A DNA stretch of 50,952 nt from Candidatus Omnitrophota bacterium (GTDB lineage: Bacteria; Omnitrophota; Gorgyraeia; Aquiviventales; Aquiviventaceae): positions 1 through 50,952 of the forward strand of contig JACQWM010000030.1 of NCBI GenBank assembly GCA_016209275.1. The letters are read 5' to 3'. A program made the position numbers and the translations under genes. Every line of letters starts with the position of its first letter. Position 1 is the stretch's first letter. This document shows, one piece after another, positions 15,186 through 23,378 of the stretch. The notes below the pieces were generated by a model. The model did not search any database, had not been told where the DNA came from, and worked only from the letters and a program-made list of their open reading frames with translations.

Positions 15186-16181
15186 ATGACATCAACCTAT
15201 CTCGGGGCGTCGCCTCGCGCCATTCAACGCCACTACGATGTCGGTAACGACTTCTACGCCCTCTGGCTCGACGCCAAGACCTTCTGCTATTCCTGCGCCA
15301 TGTGGGAGCCCGGAGACACGCTCGAGGCCGCCCAGCTCAGAAAATATGAATGGCACATCGCCCAGGCCAGGGCGCACGAGGCGTCCCAGGTCCTCGACAT
15401 CGGCTGCGGGTGGGGCGGCTTGTCGCGGATGCTTGTGGATGAGCATGGCGTTGGACACGTCGTCAGTTTAACTCTCAGCAAGGCGCAGGCTGATTACATT
15501 CGCGCGCTCAACCATCCGAAGATCGACGCCCGCTTGGAAGGGTGGGCCGATCATCAACCCACGGGCTCCTACGACGCCATCTTGGCCGTGGGGGTCTTAG
15601 AGCATGCGGCGCGACTAGGATTATCCAGCCATCAAAAAATCAACGCCTACCGCACGTTCTTTCAGCGATGCCATCGGATGCTGAAGCCAGGACGGTGGAT
15701 GTCAGGTCAGACGATTATCTTTGAAAATGTTGGGCGAATGGAGCGCATCTTGGGGCCGACGCTGTGGCGGTGGTGGCCAGGAGGGGCCCAAGCACTCCTG
15801 TCGTTCAGTCGACGAGTTCCTTTGGTCCGCACGCAACTCGCAGGGTTGATGAGACGGGTTGGAGAACTCCAGAATGGTTTTGATCCCTATGATGTGTTTG
15901 AAATTGTCGAGGTGTTTGAGGAATCCACGCTGCCCCGCATTGCGGAGTTTTCCGAAGCGGTTGAGGGATTCTTCGAAATCGAAATCATTCGAAACGATCG
16001 TGAACAGTATCGCCAGACCACCCAGGCATGGTACGATCGCTTACAAGCGCGACGCAAAGAGGCTGTCGCCATCGTGGGAGAAGCCACCACGGCGCATTAC
16101 GAGCATTATCTGCTGGCCTGCACTCGCATCTTTGAGGCAAAAGCATGTGGGCTCATGCGTTTTGTCCTGCGTCGACTCTGA
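15186..16181 (+). CDS. CFA-synthase-like SAM methyltransferase, copy 2
   Basis: 331 residues, collinear with copy 1 without gaps. It has the same SAM motif DIGCGWGG, Cys37, Glu139, Tyr275 and Cys312, and the same Gln175 in place of the usual bicarbonate-binding His, so the substitution predates the duplication or was kept by gene conversion. It shares YSCAMWEPGDTLEAAQLRKY exactly with copy 1. Probable role as for copy 1: methylene or methyl transfer to unsaturated chains made or used by the ole enzymes. Followed by oleB. Confidence 0.85.
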   Translation: MTSTYLGASPRAIQRHYDVGNDFYALWLDAKTFCYSCAMWEPGDTLEAAQLRKYEWHIAQARAHEASQVLDIGCGWGGLSRMLVDEHGVGHVVSLTLSKAQADYIRALNHPKIDARLEGWADHQPTGSYDAILAVGVLEHAARLGLSSHQKINAYRTFFQRCHRMLKPGRWMSGQTIIFENVGRMERILGPTLWRWWPGGAQALLSFSRRVPLVRTQLAGLMRRVGELQNGFDPYDVFEIVEVFEESTLPRIAEFSEAVEGFFEIEIIRNDREQYRQTTQAWYDRLQARRKEAVAIVGEATTAHYEHYLLACTRIFEAKACGLMRFVLRRL

Positions 16182-16234
16182 TTCCACTCCACCTTGCGAT
16201 GGATTGATTGAACGTGCTACCATGCAAGGTGAGC

Positions 16235-17119
16235 ATGGCAGTGCTATCCAAGAAGCTATATCCCTTCGCCTCCCACGATCTTGAGCTTCCCGGCGGATTG
16301 AAGTATCATTACCTCAACGAGGGCCAAGGTGAACCGCTCGTCATGCTCCATGGGAACCCCACCTGGTCCTTCTACTACCGGCATCTGATTACGGCGTTCC
16401 GCGACCGCTACCGAGTCATCGTGCCGGATCATATCGGCATGGGGCTCTCGGATAAACCCCAGCACTACCCCTATCGCCTCGCGCAACACATCGCCAATCT
16501 CGAGCTCCTCATCGAACACTTGCACTTAAAGCGTATCACCCTGGTCATGCATGACTGGGGCGGCATGATTGGGATGGGCTATGCGGTGCGCCATCCACAG
16601 ACGGTTTCCCGTTTCGTGGTGTTTAATACGACAGCGTTCGTCGATCCATCCGTGTTGCCGTTTCGATTGCGGCTCTGTCGCATCCCACTGATCAGCGAAG
16701 TGCTCATCCGGCGCTTCAATCTCTTTGCGCGGATTGCCCTGCGGACCGCGTGCTCCCATCAGGAACGTTTGACGCCAGACGTCAAGGCAGGATATCTCGC
16801 GCCCTATGACTCGTATGCCAACCGGATCGCCACCGCGCGGTTTGTTGAGGATATCCCCATGCCGGCGACCCATCCCACCTATCCGGTCTTGCACGCCATT
16901 GATCAGCAGCTTGAGCAGTTCCAGCGCCATCCCATGCTCATCGTCTGGGGGATGCAGGATCCCGTGTTTAGCCCGGCCTTCCTCCGCGCGTGGGAACGGC
17001 GGTTTCCACACGCACAGGTGAAACGCGTTGAGGATGCGGGACACTACGTGGTGGAAGACGCCTCTGAGCGGATCATCTCCTGGATGCACGAATTTCTCGC
17101 GAGCCATCCGGAGGGCTGA
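16235..17119 (+). CDS. oleB: OleB, beta-lactone decarboxylase (alpha/beta hydrolase)
   Basis: 294 residues of the haloalkane-dehalogenase-like alpha/beta hydrolase family. HGNPTWSF forms the oxyanion region, Asp107 in HDWGG is the nucleophile and His270 (AGHYV) the general base. OleB opens and decarboxylates the cis-beta-lactone made by OleC to give a cis-olefin. Its place directly before oleC and oleD supports this over a dehalogenase. The start at ATG 16235 is preferred (AAGGTGAGC upstream); a longer frame to 16208 uses a TTG with no ribosome binding site. Its stop overlaps the oleC start (TGATG). Confidence 0.9.
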   Translation: MAVLSKKLYPFASHDLELPGGLKYHYLNEGQGEPLVMLHGNPTWSFYYRHLITAFRDRYRVIVPDHIGMGLSDKPQHYPYRLAQHIANLELLIEHLHLKRITLVMHDWGGMIGMGYAVRHPQTVSRFVVFNTTAFVDPSVLPFRLRLCRIPLISEVLIRRFNLFARIALRTACSHQERLTPDVKAGYLAPYDSYANRIATARFVEDIPMPATHPTYPVLHAIDQQLEQFQRHPMLIVWGMQDPVFSPAFLRAWERRFPHAQVKRVEDAGHYVVEDASERIISWMHEFLASHPEG

Positions 17120-18786
17120 TGGACGCCTCAGCGAACCTGGCGTTGCTCGTGACGGAGATCGCGCGCCGCGATCCATCTCGCATCGCGCTCATCTATCCAC
17201 GCGGCCGTCGCATACAAGGTACGGTAGCGTATGCCCAGGTGACGTTTCAGCGGCTCAATGAGGAGAGCGATCGATACGCGCATGGCCTCAGCGCGTTTGG
17301 GATTCGGCCCGGGGATCGCGTGCTGCTGCTGGTTCCCATCGGTGTTGAGTTGCTGACGATCGCGATAGCACTTCTAAAAATCGGGGCCACGCTCATTCTC
17401 ATCGATCCTGGCATGGGCAAACGCAACCTGCTGCACTGCATTCAAGAGGTGGAGCCCCGAGGGCTCATTGCCGTGCCGCTCGTGCATCTCTTGAAGGCCA
17501 TCTCGGGAAAATATTTTCGCCAAATCACCCATGCCGTCACCGTCGGGAAGAAGTGGTGGTGGAGCGGGCGGACGCATACCGAACTGCGCGACGCCACCTG
17601 GCGGCCGTTTCCCGTGGCTGCAGTCAGCCCGAATGACCTGGCCGCCGTCGCATTTACCACCGGCAGCACCGGGATCCCGAAGGGCGTGCACTATTCCCAC
17701 GGCGTCTTCGCCGCTCAGATTCGTCTGATGCGCGAGCACTACCTTCAAGACGATCGCATCGGGCTCGCGGCGTTTCCGACCTTTGCGCTCTATTATCTGA
17801 TGATGGGCATTCCCTGTGTCCTGCCGCCGATGAATCCCAGCAAACCAGCCCAGGCGGATCCGCGCGCGATCATCGATCTGATTCAACGATTCTCCGTGAC
17901 CAGCTCCTGCGGTTCCCCCATGTTTTGGAATCGTGTCAGCCCATATGCGGCCCAGCGGAGACTTCGCTTGCCCTCGCTCACGAAGGTGGTCATGTTCGGC
18001 GCTCCCGTGGCCGCGTCGATCCTTGAACAGCTCACCCATATTCTGCCTGAAGGGGCAGAAACATACACGCCCTATGGGGCCACGGAGGCCTTACCGCTGA
18101 CGTCGATGACGGGCACAGAAATTCTCCAGGACACCTGGGCATTGACTCAGCAGGGACGCGGCGTGTGTGTCGGACGCGCGTTGCCTGAGATCACACTCAA
18201 CGTGATTCGGCTCACCGATGAGCGGATTGCGGCGTGGGATGAGCAGCTGGTGCTGCCCCCAGGACAGATTGGGGAAATTGTGGTGAAAGGGCCGGTCGTG
18301 ACCAAGCGGTATGACCATCGAGAGCGTGAAACCGCGATGGCGAAAATTGAGGAGGGTGCGGCGATTTGGCACCGCATGGGCGATGTCGGCTATCTGGATG
18401 AGCAGCAGCGGCTATGGTTCTGCGGTCGGAAAAACCACCGCGTGGTCATGGGTGATCGCACCTTCTACCCGGTGCCTTGCGAATCGATTTTCAATCAACA
18501 CCCCGATGTCTTTCGCTCAGCGCTGGTCGGCGTCGGACCGCGACCGCATCAGCGGCCGATCATTCTCATTGAGCCAAAGCCGGGGAAGATGCCACGATCC
18601 CGTCGGGCCATCGCGCGGTTCAGTCGTGAATTGCTTGAGCTCGGACGCCAGCACGAGGTGACCCGCTCCATTGCGCATGTCTTGTTTTACCCGCGCTTTC
18701 CAGTGGATTTCCGCCACAATGCGAAGATTATTCGGGAAGCACTTGCGGTCTGGGCGGAACGCCATCTTCAGCGAGAAATTCGATGA
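17119..18786 (+). CDS. oleC: OleC, beta-lactone synthetase (AMP-forming ligase family)
   Basis: 555 residues of the ANL superfamily. The P-loop-like motif TTGSTGIPKG is at about residues 180-189, followed by the YGATEALP substrate motif and the GDVGYLD hinge region. Known role in ole pathways: ATP-dependent conversion of a 2-alkyl-3-hydroxy acid to a beta-lactone with release of AMP and pyrophosphate. It overlaps oleB by 1 base and oleD by 4 bases, so the three are tightly coupled; OleB, OleC and OleD are known to assemble together in Xanthomonas. Confidence 0.92.
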   Translation: MDASANLALLVTEIARRDPSRIALIYPRGRRIQGTVAYAQVTFQRLNEESDRYAHGLSAFGIRPGDRVLLLVPIGVELLTIAIALLKIGATLILIDPGMGKRNLLHCIQEVEPRGLIAVPLVHLLKAISGKYFRQITHAVTVGKKWWWSGRTHTELRDATWRPFPVAAVSPNDLAAVAFTTGSTGIPKGVHYSHGVFAAQIRLMREHYLQDDRIGLAAFPTFALYYLMMGIPCVLPPMNPSKPAQADPRAIIDLIQRFSVTSSCGSPMFWNRVSPYAAQRRLRLPSLTKVVMFGAPVAASILEQLTHILPEGAETYTPYGATEALPLTSMTGTEILQDTWALTQQGRGVCVGRALPEITLNVIRLTDERIAAWDEQLVLPPGQIGEIVVKGPVVTKRYDHRERETAMAKIEEGAAIWHRMGDVGYLDEQQRLWFCGRKNHRVVMGDRTFYPVPCESIFNQHPDVFRSALVGVGPRPHQRPIILIEPKPGKMPRSRRAIARFSRELLELGRQHEVTRSIAHVLFYPRFPVDFRHNAKIIREALAVWAERHLQREIR

Positions 18787-19772
18787 GAGCGTTGGTGACG
18801 GGAGGGGGAGGATTCGTCGGGCGCTACATTGTTGAACGGCTCTTGAGTCGCGGCGACTCAGTGCGCGTGCTCGCACGGGGTCGCTATCCGGAACTTGAGC
18901 AGCTCGGTGTTGAGATGGTCTCCGGCGACCTGCGCGATGAAGCGGCTGTGGCGCGCGCCTGTGCGGAGCAAGAGGCGGTGTTTCATACCGCAGCCCGCGT
19001 CGGCCTCTGGGGGCCGTGGGAAGAGTTTTATGACATCAACGTGCGCGGAACCCAGCATGTGCTGGCGGGTTGCCGCGCGCACGGCGTGGCCCGCCTGATC
19101 TACACGAGCACGCCCAGCGTCGTGTTCGACGGGCGCGATCAGCGCAACGCGAACGAGGCGATGCCGTATCCGTCCCGCTACAGCAGCTATTACCCGGCGA
19201 CCAAAGCCATCGCCGAGCGAGCCGTCATCGCGGCCAATGGCGCCAACAGGCTGCTGACCACGGCGCTGCGCCCCCACTTGATTTGGGGGCCGCGCGATAC
19301 GCACATCATTCCTCAACTGCTCGCGCGGGCGAAGACGGGAAGGCTCGTGATGGTGGGAGACGGCCGGAATCTCGTTGACATGACCTACGTGGAAAATTGC
19401 GCCGATGCCCATCTCCTCGCAGCCGATCGTCTCGTCCCAGGATCACCGGTAGCCGGGCAGGTCTATTTTCTCAGCAATGGCGAGCCGGTGCGGCTGTGGG
19501 GGTTTATCAACCAAGTACTCGCCCGGCTTGGAGTGCCCACGGCAACGAGGCGTGTCCCCGCCCGGTTGGCGCGGATGGTGGGTGCTGGGCTTGAAGTGCT
19601 CTATCGCGCGGGACACCTGCCGGGCGAACCGTTCATTACGCGGTTTCTCGCCTCGGAGCTGTCCACCTCGCATTACTACGACATCTCAAAAGCCAAGCGG
19701 GATTTCGGCTACGTGCCGAAGATTTCCATGCAGGAAGGATTGGATCGGCTCGCCGCCTCGTGTGGCTGCTAG
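18783..19772 (+). CDS. oleD: OleD, 2-alkyl-3-ketoacid reductase
   Basis: 329 residues of the extended short-chain dehydrogenase (NAD-dependent epimerase) family. The Rossmann motif GGGGFVG is at 7-13 and the catalytic YxxxK is Tyr137-Lys141 (YPATK). OleD reduces the OleA product to the 3-hydroxy acid with NADPH. The ATG overlaps the oleC stop (ATGA). The TAG stop (19770-19772) lies inside a perfect 15-bp hairpin shared with the converging gene. Confidence 0.92.
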   Translation: MRALVTGGGGFVGRYIVERLLSRGDSVRVLARGRYPELEQLGVEMVSGDLRDEAAVARACAEQEAVFHTAARVGLWGPWEEFYDINVRGTQHVLAGCRAHGVARLIYTSTPSVVFDGRDQRNANEAMPYPSRYSSYYPATKAIAERAVIAANGANRLLTTALRPHLIWGPRDTHIIPQLLARAKTGRLVMVGDGRNLVDMTYVENCADAHLLAADRLVPGSPVAGQVYFLSNGEPVRLWGFINQVLARLGVPTATRRVPARLARMVGAGLEVLYRAGHLPGEPFITRFLASELSTSHYYDISKAKRDFGYVPKISMQEGLDRLAASCGC

Positions 19773-19804
19773 CGCCGTTCCAAAACATGTTGGAACGGCG
19801 CTAG
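19769..19804. terminator. perfect hairpin containing both converging stop codons
   Basis: CTAGCGCCGTTCCAA (19769-19783), a 6-base loop AACATG, then the exact complement TTGGAACGGCGCTAG (19790-19804). The CTAG at each end supplies the TAG stop of oleD (plus) and of the membrane protein gene (minus). No T tract follows on either strand, so it may act as a transcript-stabilising or Rho-associated 3' structure rather than a classical terminator. Confidence 0.8.
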
Positions 19805-20406
19805 GAATTCTGGGGCGTGGCGCTCATGTCAAACGCGTGCCACACCGCGAGCATGAGATTGAGCTCCGCCAGGAGCATCCAGCGAAGGGGGATGGCGGTC
19901 GCCAGCCCGATCAGAAGATTGGCGGCAGCCCACATGCCGTACGCCAGTCCGAGGATCGCCAACGGCTTGCGGATCGACGGCACGGGGATCTTCCCGCCCA
20001 GCATCGCGCACGCGCTCGCCAAGCCCAAACCCACCGCGCCCTGAACCAGCATGGCCAGGGGGATCCGCCAGCACGTCACGAGATCCAGCGCGATCAGCGG
20101 CGCGCACCATCGCAGGAGTTTCTGAGGAGTCATCGCCGGATGCCGAATCAGCTGATCCATGGCGAAGATGCCGGGTAGTGTGACGCCGATCGCGCCGGTG
20201 AGGCGGACGAATGGGGCGCTCCACCGTCCCATCGGAGGAGCGACCGGATCGGGGAGTCCGAGCATGAGGTATCGGATGATCAACAGACACCCGGCGGCGA
20301 CAAGCAACAGCTTCAGCCAGAGGGGGGAGAGCCGACGGAACGAGGTGATGGGCAGCAAGACAACGCCGCTGGCGAGTCCCACCAAATAGATGTCGGCCGG
20401 GTTCAA
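19801..20406 (-). CDS. hypothetical multi-spanning membrane protein
   Basis: Family not recognised. 201 residues with about five or six hydrophobic helices (roughly 7-20, 30-50, 67-85, 100-145 as two segments, 150-190). It starts with TTG at 20406, 15 bases after the stop of the DUF6580-like gene, so the two form one transcript. Its TAG stop is within the hairpin that also ends oleD. There are no catalytic motifs. A role in lipid or metabolite handling near the ole locus is possible but unsupported. Confidence 0.65.
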   Translation of the reverse strand: MNPADIYLVGLASGVVLLPITSFRRLSPLWLKLLLVAAGCLLIIRYLMLGLPDPVAPPMGRWSAPFVRLTGAIGVTLPGIFAMDQLIRHPAMTPQKLLRWCAPLIALDLVTCWRIPLAMLVQGAVGLGLASACAMLGGKIPVPSIRKPLAILGLAYGMWAAANLLIGLATAIPLRWMLLAELNLMLAVWHAFDMSATPQNS

Positions 20407-20421
20407 CAGTGGCGTCTTTCG

Positions 20422-20946
20422 CTATCCTCGGATCGGAGACGGCGTGCGCGCGGTCGCCAGCGCATAGCCGCCGAAGAACGCGGCCGAGTAGAGCGCATCG
20501 CCGATGGCCATCGCGCGGAAGAAGGGAATGCCCGCCACGTAACACTGCCAGAGCCCGGCCGCACTCATCGGGTAGAGCTCGCCTTGAAGCCACACGCCGA
20601 AATTCGTGATGAGAAAAAAGAGGCATGACCCGGCGAGCGTCCCGGTGGCGATGCGCGCGATGGTCGGCGATGGCCGCACCCACCATGCCAGCGCGCCGGT
20701 CAGCGCGAAGGCGCCCCAGGTAAAGGGAATCGTGTTGTGCCAGCCGAGCCACATGTCGCTGATGATCACGGCGGCGAGGGGAATGACGAGGCTCCAGCGT
20801 CGGGAGAGATACGTGCCGCTAAAGAGCGCCAGGGTCGTGATCGGTGTGGCGTTCCACGGATGCGGCACGAGCCGCGCGATGATGCCCAGAAGAATGAACC
20901 CAAGTGCGAGGCCTGATGTGGCCTGCAGTCGTTCACGTGTGGACAT
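20422..20946 (-). CDS. DUF6580-like conserved membrane protein
   Basis: 174 residues, about five TM helices. The conserved features of the DUF6580 family are visible: NATPITTLALFSGTYL near the N-terminus, AVIISDMWLG, LFFLITNFGVW, then LYP, CYVAGIPFFR and GDALYSAAFFGGYA. The fold resembles S-components of ECF transporters; substrate unknown. AAAGGAG lies 6 bases before the ATG. It is driven by the minus-strand half of the divergent promoter at 20991-21019. Confidence 0.8.
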   Translation of the reverse strand: MSTRERLQATSGLALGFILLGIIARLVPHPWNATPITTLALFSGTYLSRRWSLVIPLAAVIISDMWLGWHNTIPFTWGAFALTGALAWWVRPSPTIARIATGTLAGSCLFFLITNFGVWLQGELYPMSAAGLWQCYVAGIPFFRAMAIGDALYSAAFFGGYALATARTPSPIRG

Positions 20947-20969
20947 GACAGCTCCTTTACGGTCTCGTC

Positions 20970-20998
20970 TTGCCAGTTGACAGCTATCCTATTATAAT
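20970..20998 (+). promoter_or_regulatory. divergent promoter, plus-strand half
   Basis: TTGCCA (20970-20975), a 17-base spacer, a perfect TATAAT (20993-20998). It reads toward the outer-membrane barrel gene at 21062. Its -10 overlaps the -10 of the minus-strand promoter. Confidence 0.75.
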
Positions 20999-21019
20999 AC
21001 CTTTACGCGCGCGGCTCAA
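20991..21019 (-). promoter_or_regulatory. divergent promoter, minus-strand half
   Basis: On the minus strand: TTGAGC (plus 21014-21019), a 17-base spacer, TATAAT (plus 20991-20996 reads ATTATA). It reads toward the DUF6580-like gene. The 8-base ATTATAAT at 20991-20998 serves both strands, so RNA polymerase should occupy only one direction at a time. Confidence 0.7.
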
Positions 21020-21061
21020 CGGGCTTCCCGGTCCCGAGGGTTCGCGAGGAACACATGGCGC

Positions 21062-22522
21062 ATGGCCTATCAACCGGGAATCGCTGTCCTCGTAAGCCTC
21101 ATCGCTGTCTGGTACGCCGCGCCGTCATTGTGCGCCGAACCGCCTGCCTCCTCCGATGATCGGCAGCGCGTGATCGAAGAAACCCTCAACAGCCTCACCG
21201 CCTCTTCCGCCAGCCCGCCGCCGTTTGCTCCGACACCCCATATGCGGGACCTCATGATGGAGGAGGCGATGCGGCAGGCCCCCCCGCACCGCACGGGTGC
21301 GGGGCAGGCTCAGCCGCACGTCGCTGCGCCGCCAACAACGCCACGGTCAGTTGCCGCACAGCCGCCTCCTCCGTCGACCACGCCGTCGGTTGTCTCAGCA
21401 ACGAAGAAGAGCTGGTCGATGTCCGGCTATGTGAAGACGCTGAATCTGTGGACGCGGGCCACCGGCAACAATCCTGACGTCGCCGACAATCCGTTGGCGG
21501 CCACGGAAGGCGGTGAAGATCTGTTGGCCAGTGTCAATCGCACGCGACTCAAGTTCCGCTGGCGTCCTGAGGATTTCTTCACGGCAGCGGTGGATTATGA
21601 TCAAGAAGTTTGGCTCGGCAGTTTTGCCGGCCGGGGCGACGCCAAGCTGCTGCGGCGGCACGCCGAGCAGCGGCAATTTTTAGATCTGAGCCAGACGTTT
21701 GTCGATGACGGCGGCGCGTTCTACGAACACTCGCTGCATCGGGCGTACGCGTCCTTGCGCTCCGAGATGGTCAATGTCGACATCGGCCGGCAGCAAATTC
21801 CTTGGGGTGTGGGGCGGTTTGCCACGCCGACCGACGTCTTTAACCCCTTCGACACCACCCGGATCGAGCTGGAGGAGCGCGACGGGGTGGATGCGGTCAA
21901 TACCCGCTTCATGTTTCCTCAGGTCGGGGAGCTGAACGTCGTCTACACCCCTCGAGGGGAGCGGCTGCATCCCAATCGATGGATGGTTCGAGGCTCCAAA
22001 GATATCCTTGGCTACGAGGCCGGGCTGCTGGGCGGCCGCGTGGGACGCGCCGGAGCCCTCGGAGGAGACCTCGCCGGCAATATCCGGCAAGCGGCGCTGC
22101 GGGGCGAGTTCTTGTTTGAAAACCCGGCCGGCGAAAAGCATTTCTTCCAGTACACGCTGAATACCGACTACAACTTTTCCAACGGGATCTACGCCTTGCT
22201 CGAGTACCATTATAACGGCCGCGGGAAAACCGACGCCAAGGCCTACGAGCTGGCTCGCGCCCTGCGCGGGGATCTCCAATTGCTGGCTCGGCACTACCTT
22301 GGGCTTGAGCTGGGGTACGACGTCACACCGCTCATCCGGATTGAGAACCGCTCCCTCGTGAATCTCACCGACGGCAGCTTCCTCAGCCGGTTTGAGCTGA
22401 AAGATTCGCTGAAAGACAACCTCGTGCTGAAAGTGGTCGCCGACACCGTATGGGGCAGCACGACGGATGAGTTTGGCGCCAAAGAGAGTCTCTATTTTCT
22501 TGAGCTGCAGTACTTTTTTTAA
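21062..22522 (+). CDS. outer-membrane beta-barrel protein (DUF1302/alginate-export-like)
   Basis: 486 residues. Signal peptide (about 1-25, cleaved near SLCA|EPP), a Pro/Ala-rich linker (about 30-115), then a long beta barrel. Alternating strand pattern, DIGRQQIPWG, and the closing strand LYFLELQYFF with a terminal Phe show an outer-membrane protein assembled by the BAM machinery. The GRQxxxWG element is typical of DUF1302/alginate-export-type barrels. It heads a set with a LolA-like carrier, permease and ATPase, which suggests passage of a hydrophobic product across the outer membrane (inference). Confidence 0.82.
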   Translation: MAYQPGIAVLVSLIAVWYAAPSLCAEPPASSDDRQRVIEETLNSLTASSASPPPFAPTPHMRDLMMEEAMRQAPPHRTGAGQAQPHVAAPPTTPRSVAAQPPPPSTTPSVVSATKKSWSMSGYVKTLNLWTRATGNNPDVADNPLAATEGGEDLLASVNRTRLKFRWRPEDFFTAAVDYDQEVWLGSFAGRGDAKLLRRHAEQRQFLDLSQTFVDDGGAFYEHSLHRAYASLRSEMVNVDIGRQQIPWGVGRFATPTDVFNPFDTTRIELEERDGVDAVNTRFMFPQVGELNVVYTPRGERLHPNRWMVRGSKDILGYEAGLLGGRVGRAGALGGDLAGNIRQAALRGEFLFENPAGEKHFFQYTLNTDYNFSNGIYALLEYHYNGRGKTDAKAYELARALRGDLQLLARHYLGLELGYDVTPLIRIENRSLVNLTDGSFLSRFELKDSLKDNLVLKVVADTVWGSTTDEFGAKESLYFLELQYFF

Positions 22523-22543
22523 GCTCCCCTGATCAGGTATACT
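22514..22543 (+). promoter_or_regulatory. possible promoter before the LolA-like gene
   Basis: The -10 TATACT (22538-22543) is strong; the -35 is only a T run (22514-22520) at the end of the upstream gene. ATCAGGTATACTT (22532-22544) matches the element at 13960 and 25407. Confidence 0.45.
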
Positions 22544-22607
22544 TCAAAGGTATGCGGTCTCAACAACGCTTATCAACCGTTACGCAGGGCTAAGCAGGCG
22601 GCGCGTC

Positions 22608-23378
22608 ATGAGTCGTTATGGAGCCATAGGTCTGATCGTGGGTCTGGCCGTCGTCATGGCGGCAGCGTCGAGCGCCGAGGACGCCGCGCCCATCAACGCC
22701 ACCGAGTGGATCACCCGCGCCGATTCGCATTTGCGCGGCGACGCCAATCAGATGGACGCGAGCCTCGACGTTGTGACGCCGAAATGGGAGCGGACCTATC
22801 AATTGCGTTCTTGGATGTTGGGGACTGACAAGACGTTTGTCCGGGTGCTCGATCCCCCCAAGGCCAAAGGGCAAGGGTTTCTGAAGCTTGCGTCCCGTCT
22901 CTGGCAGTACCTTCCGGCGGCGGAGAGAACCGTGCTGATCCCCCCCTCGCTCATGCTCGAAGATTTTCTGGGCAGCGATTTTAGCAATGATGACTTTGTG
23001 AAGCAAAGCTACCTCCCGAGAGATTATACGCATCAATTCATCGGGCAGGAATCGGTTGACGGCGCTCCCGCCTATCTGATTGAGTTGACGCCGAAACCCG
23101 ATGCCCCGGTCGTGTATGGCAAATTACGCGCCTGGCTGCGTACGACGGATGCGGCGTTTGTGAAACTCGAATTTTATAACGAGAAACTGGTGCACATACG
23201 GACACTCACCTACACCAACTTTCAACCCCTGAATGATCGCGACTACCCCATGACGTGGCACATGGTCAACCACCTCGAGGCCGGGCATGAGACCACGGTC
23301 ACGGTGCGCTCCGCGCAGTTCAATCTCCCCGTGGCCGAGGCGATCTTTACGCGGGAATACCTTGAGCGCAGCGAATGA
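22608..23378 (+). CDS. LolA-like outer membrane lipoprotein-sorting protein
   Basis: 256 residues. Signal peptide (about 1-22, cleaved near ASSA|ED), then a half-barrel LolA/LppX-like fold of the PF17131 type. Key segments are TFVRVLDPPKAKGQGFLK, LWQYLPAAERT, MLEDFLGSDFSNDDF and the paired strands near the C-terminus. Such proteins carry lipids or lipoproteins in the periplasm. It overlaps the permease gene by 4 bases, so it is very likely the periplasmic partner of this ABC transporter. Confidence 0.85.
   Translation: MSRYGAIGLIVGLAVVMAAASSAEDAAPINATEWITRADSHLRGDANQMDASLDVVTPKWERTYQLRSWMLGTDKTFVRVLDPPKAKGQGFLKLASRLWQYLPAAERTVLIPPSLMLEDFLGSDFSNDDFVKQSYLPRDYTHQFIGQESVDGAPAYLIELTPKPDAPVVYGKLRAWLRTTDAAFVKLEFYNEKLVHIRTLTYTNFQPLNDRDYPMTWHMVNHLEAGHETTVTVRSAQFNLPVAEAIFTREYLERSE

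Noticed and set aside
16235-17119. oleB product as a haloalkane dehalogenase
   Set aside because: Sequence is of that family, but overlap with oleC/oleD and the pathway context fit beta-lactone decarboxylase.
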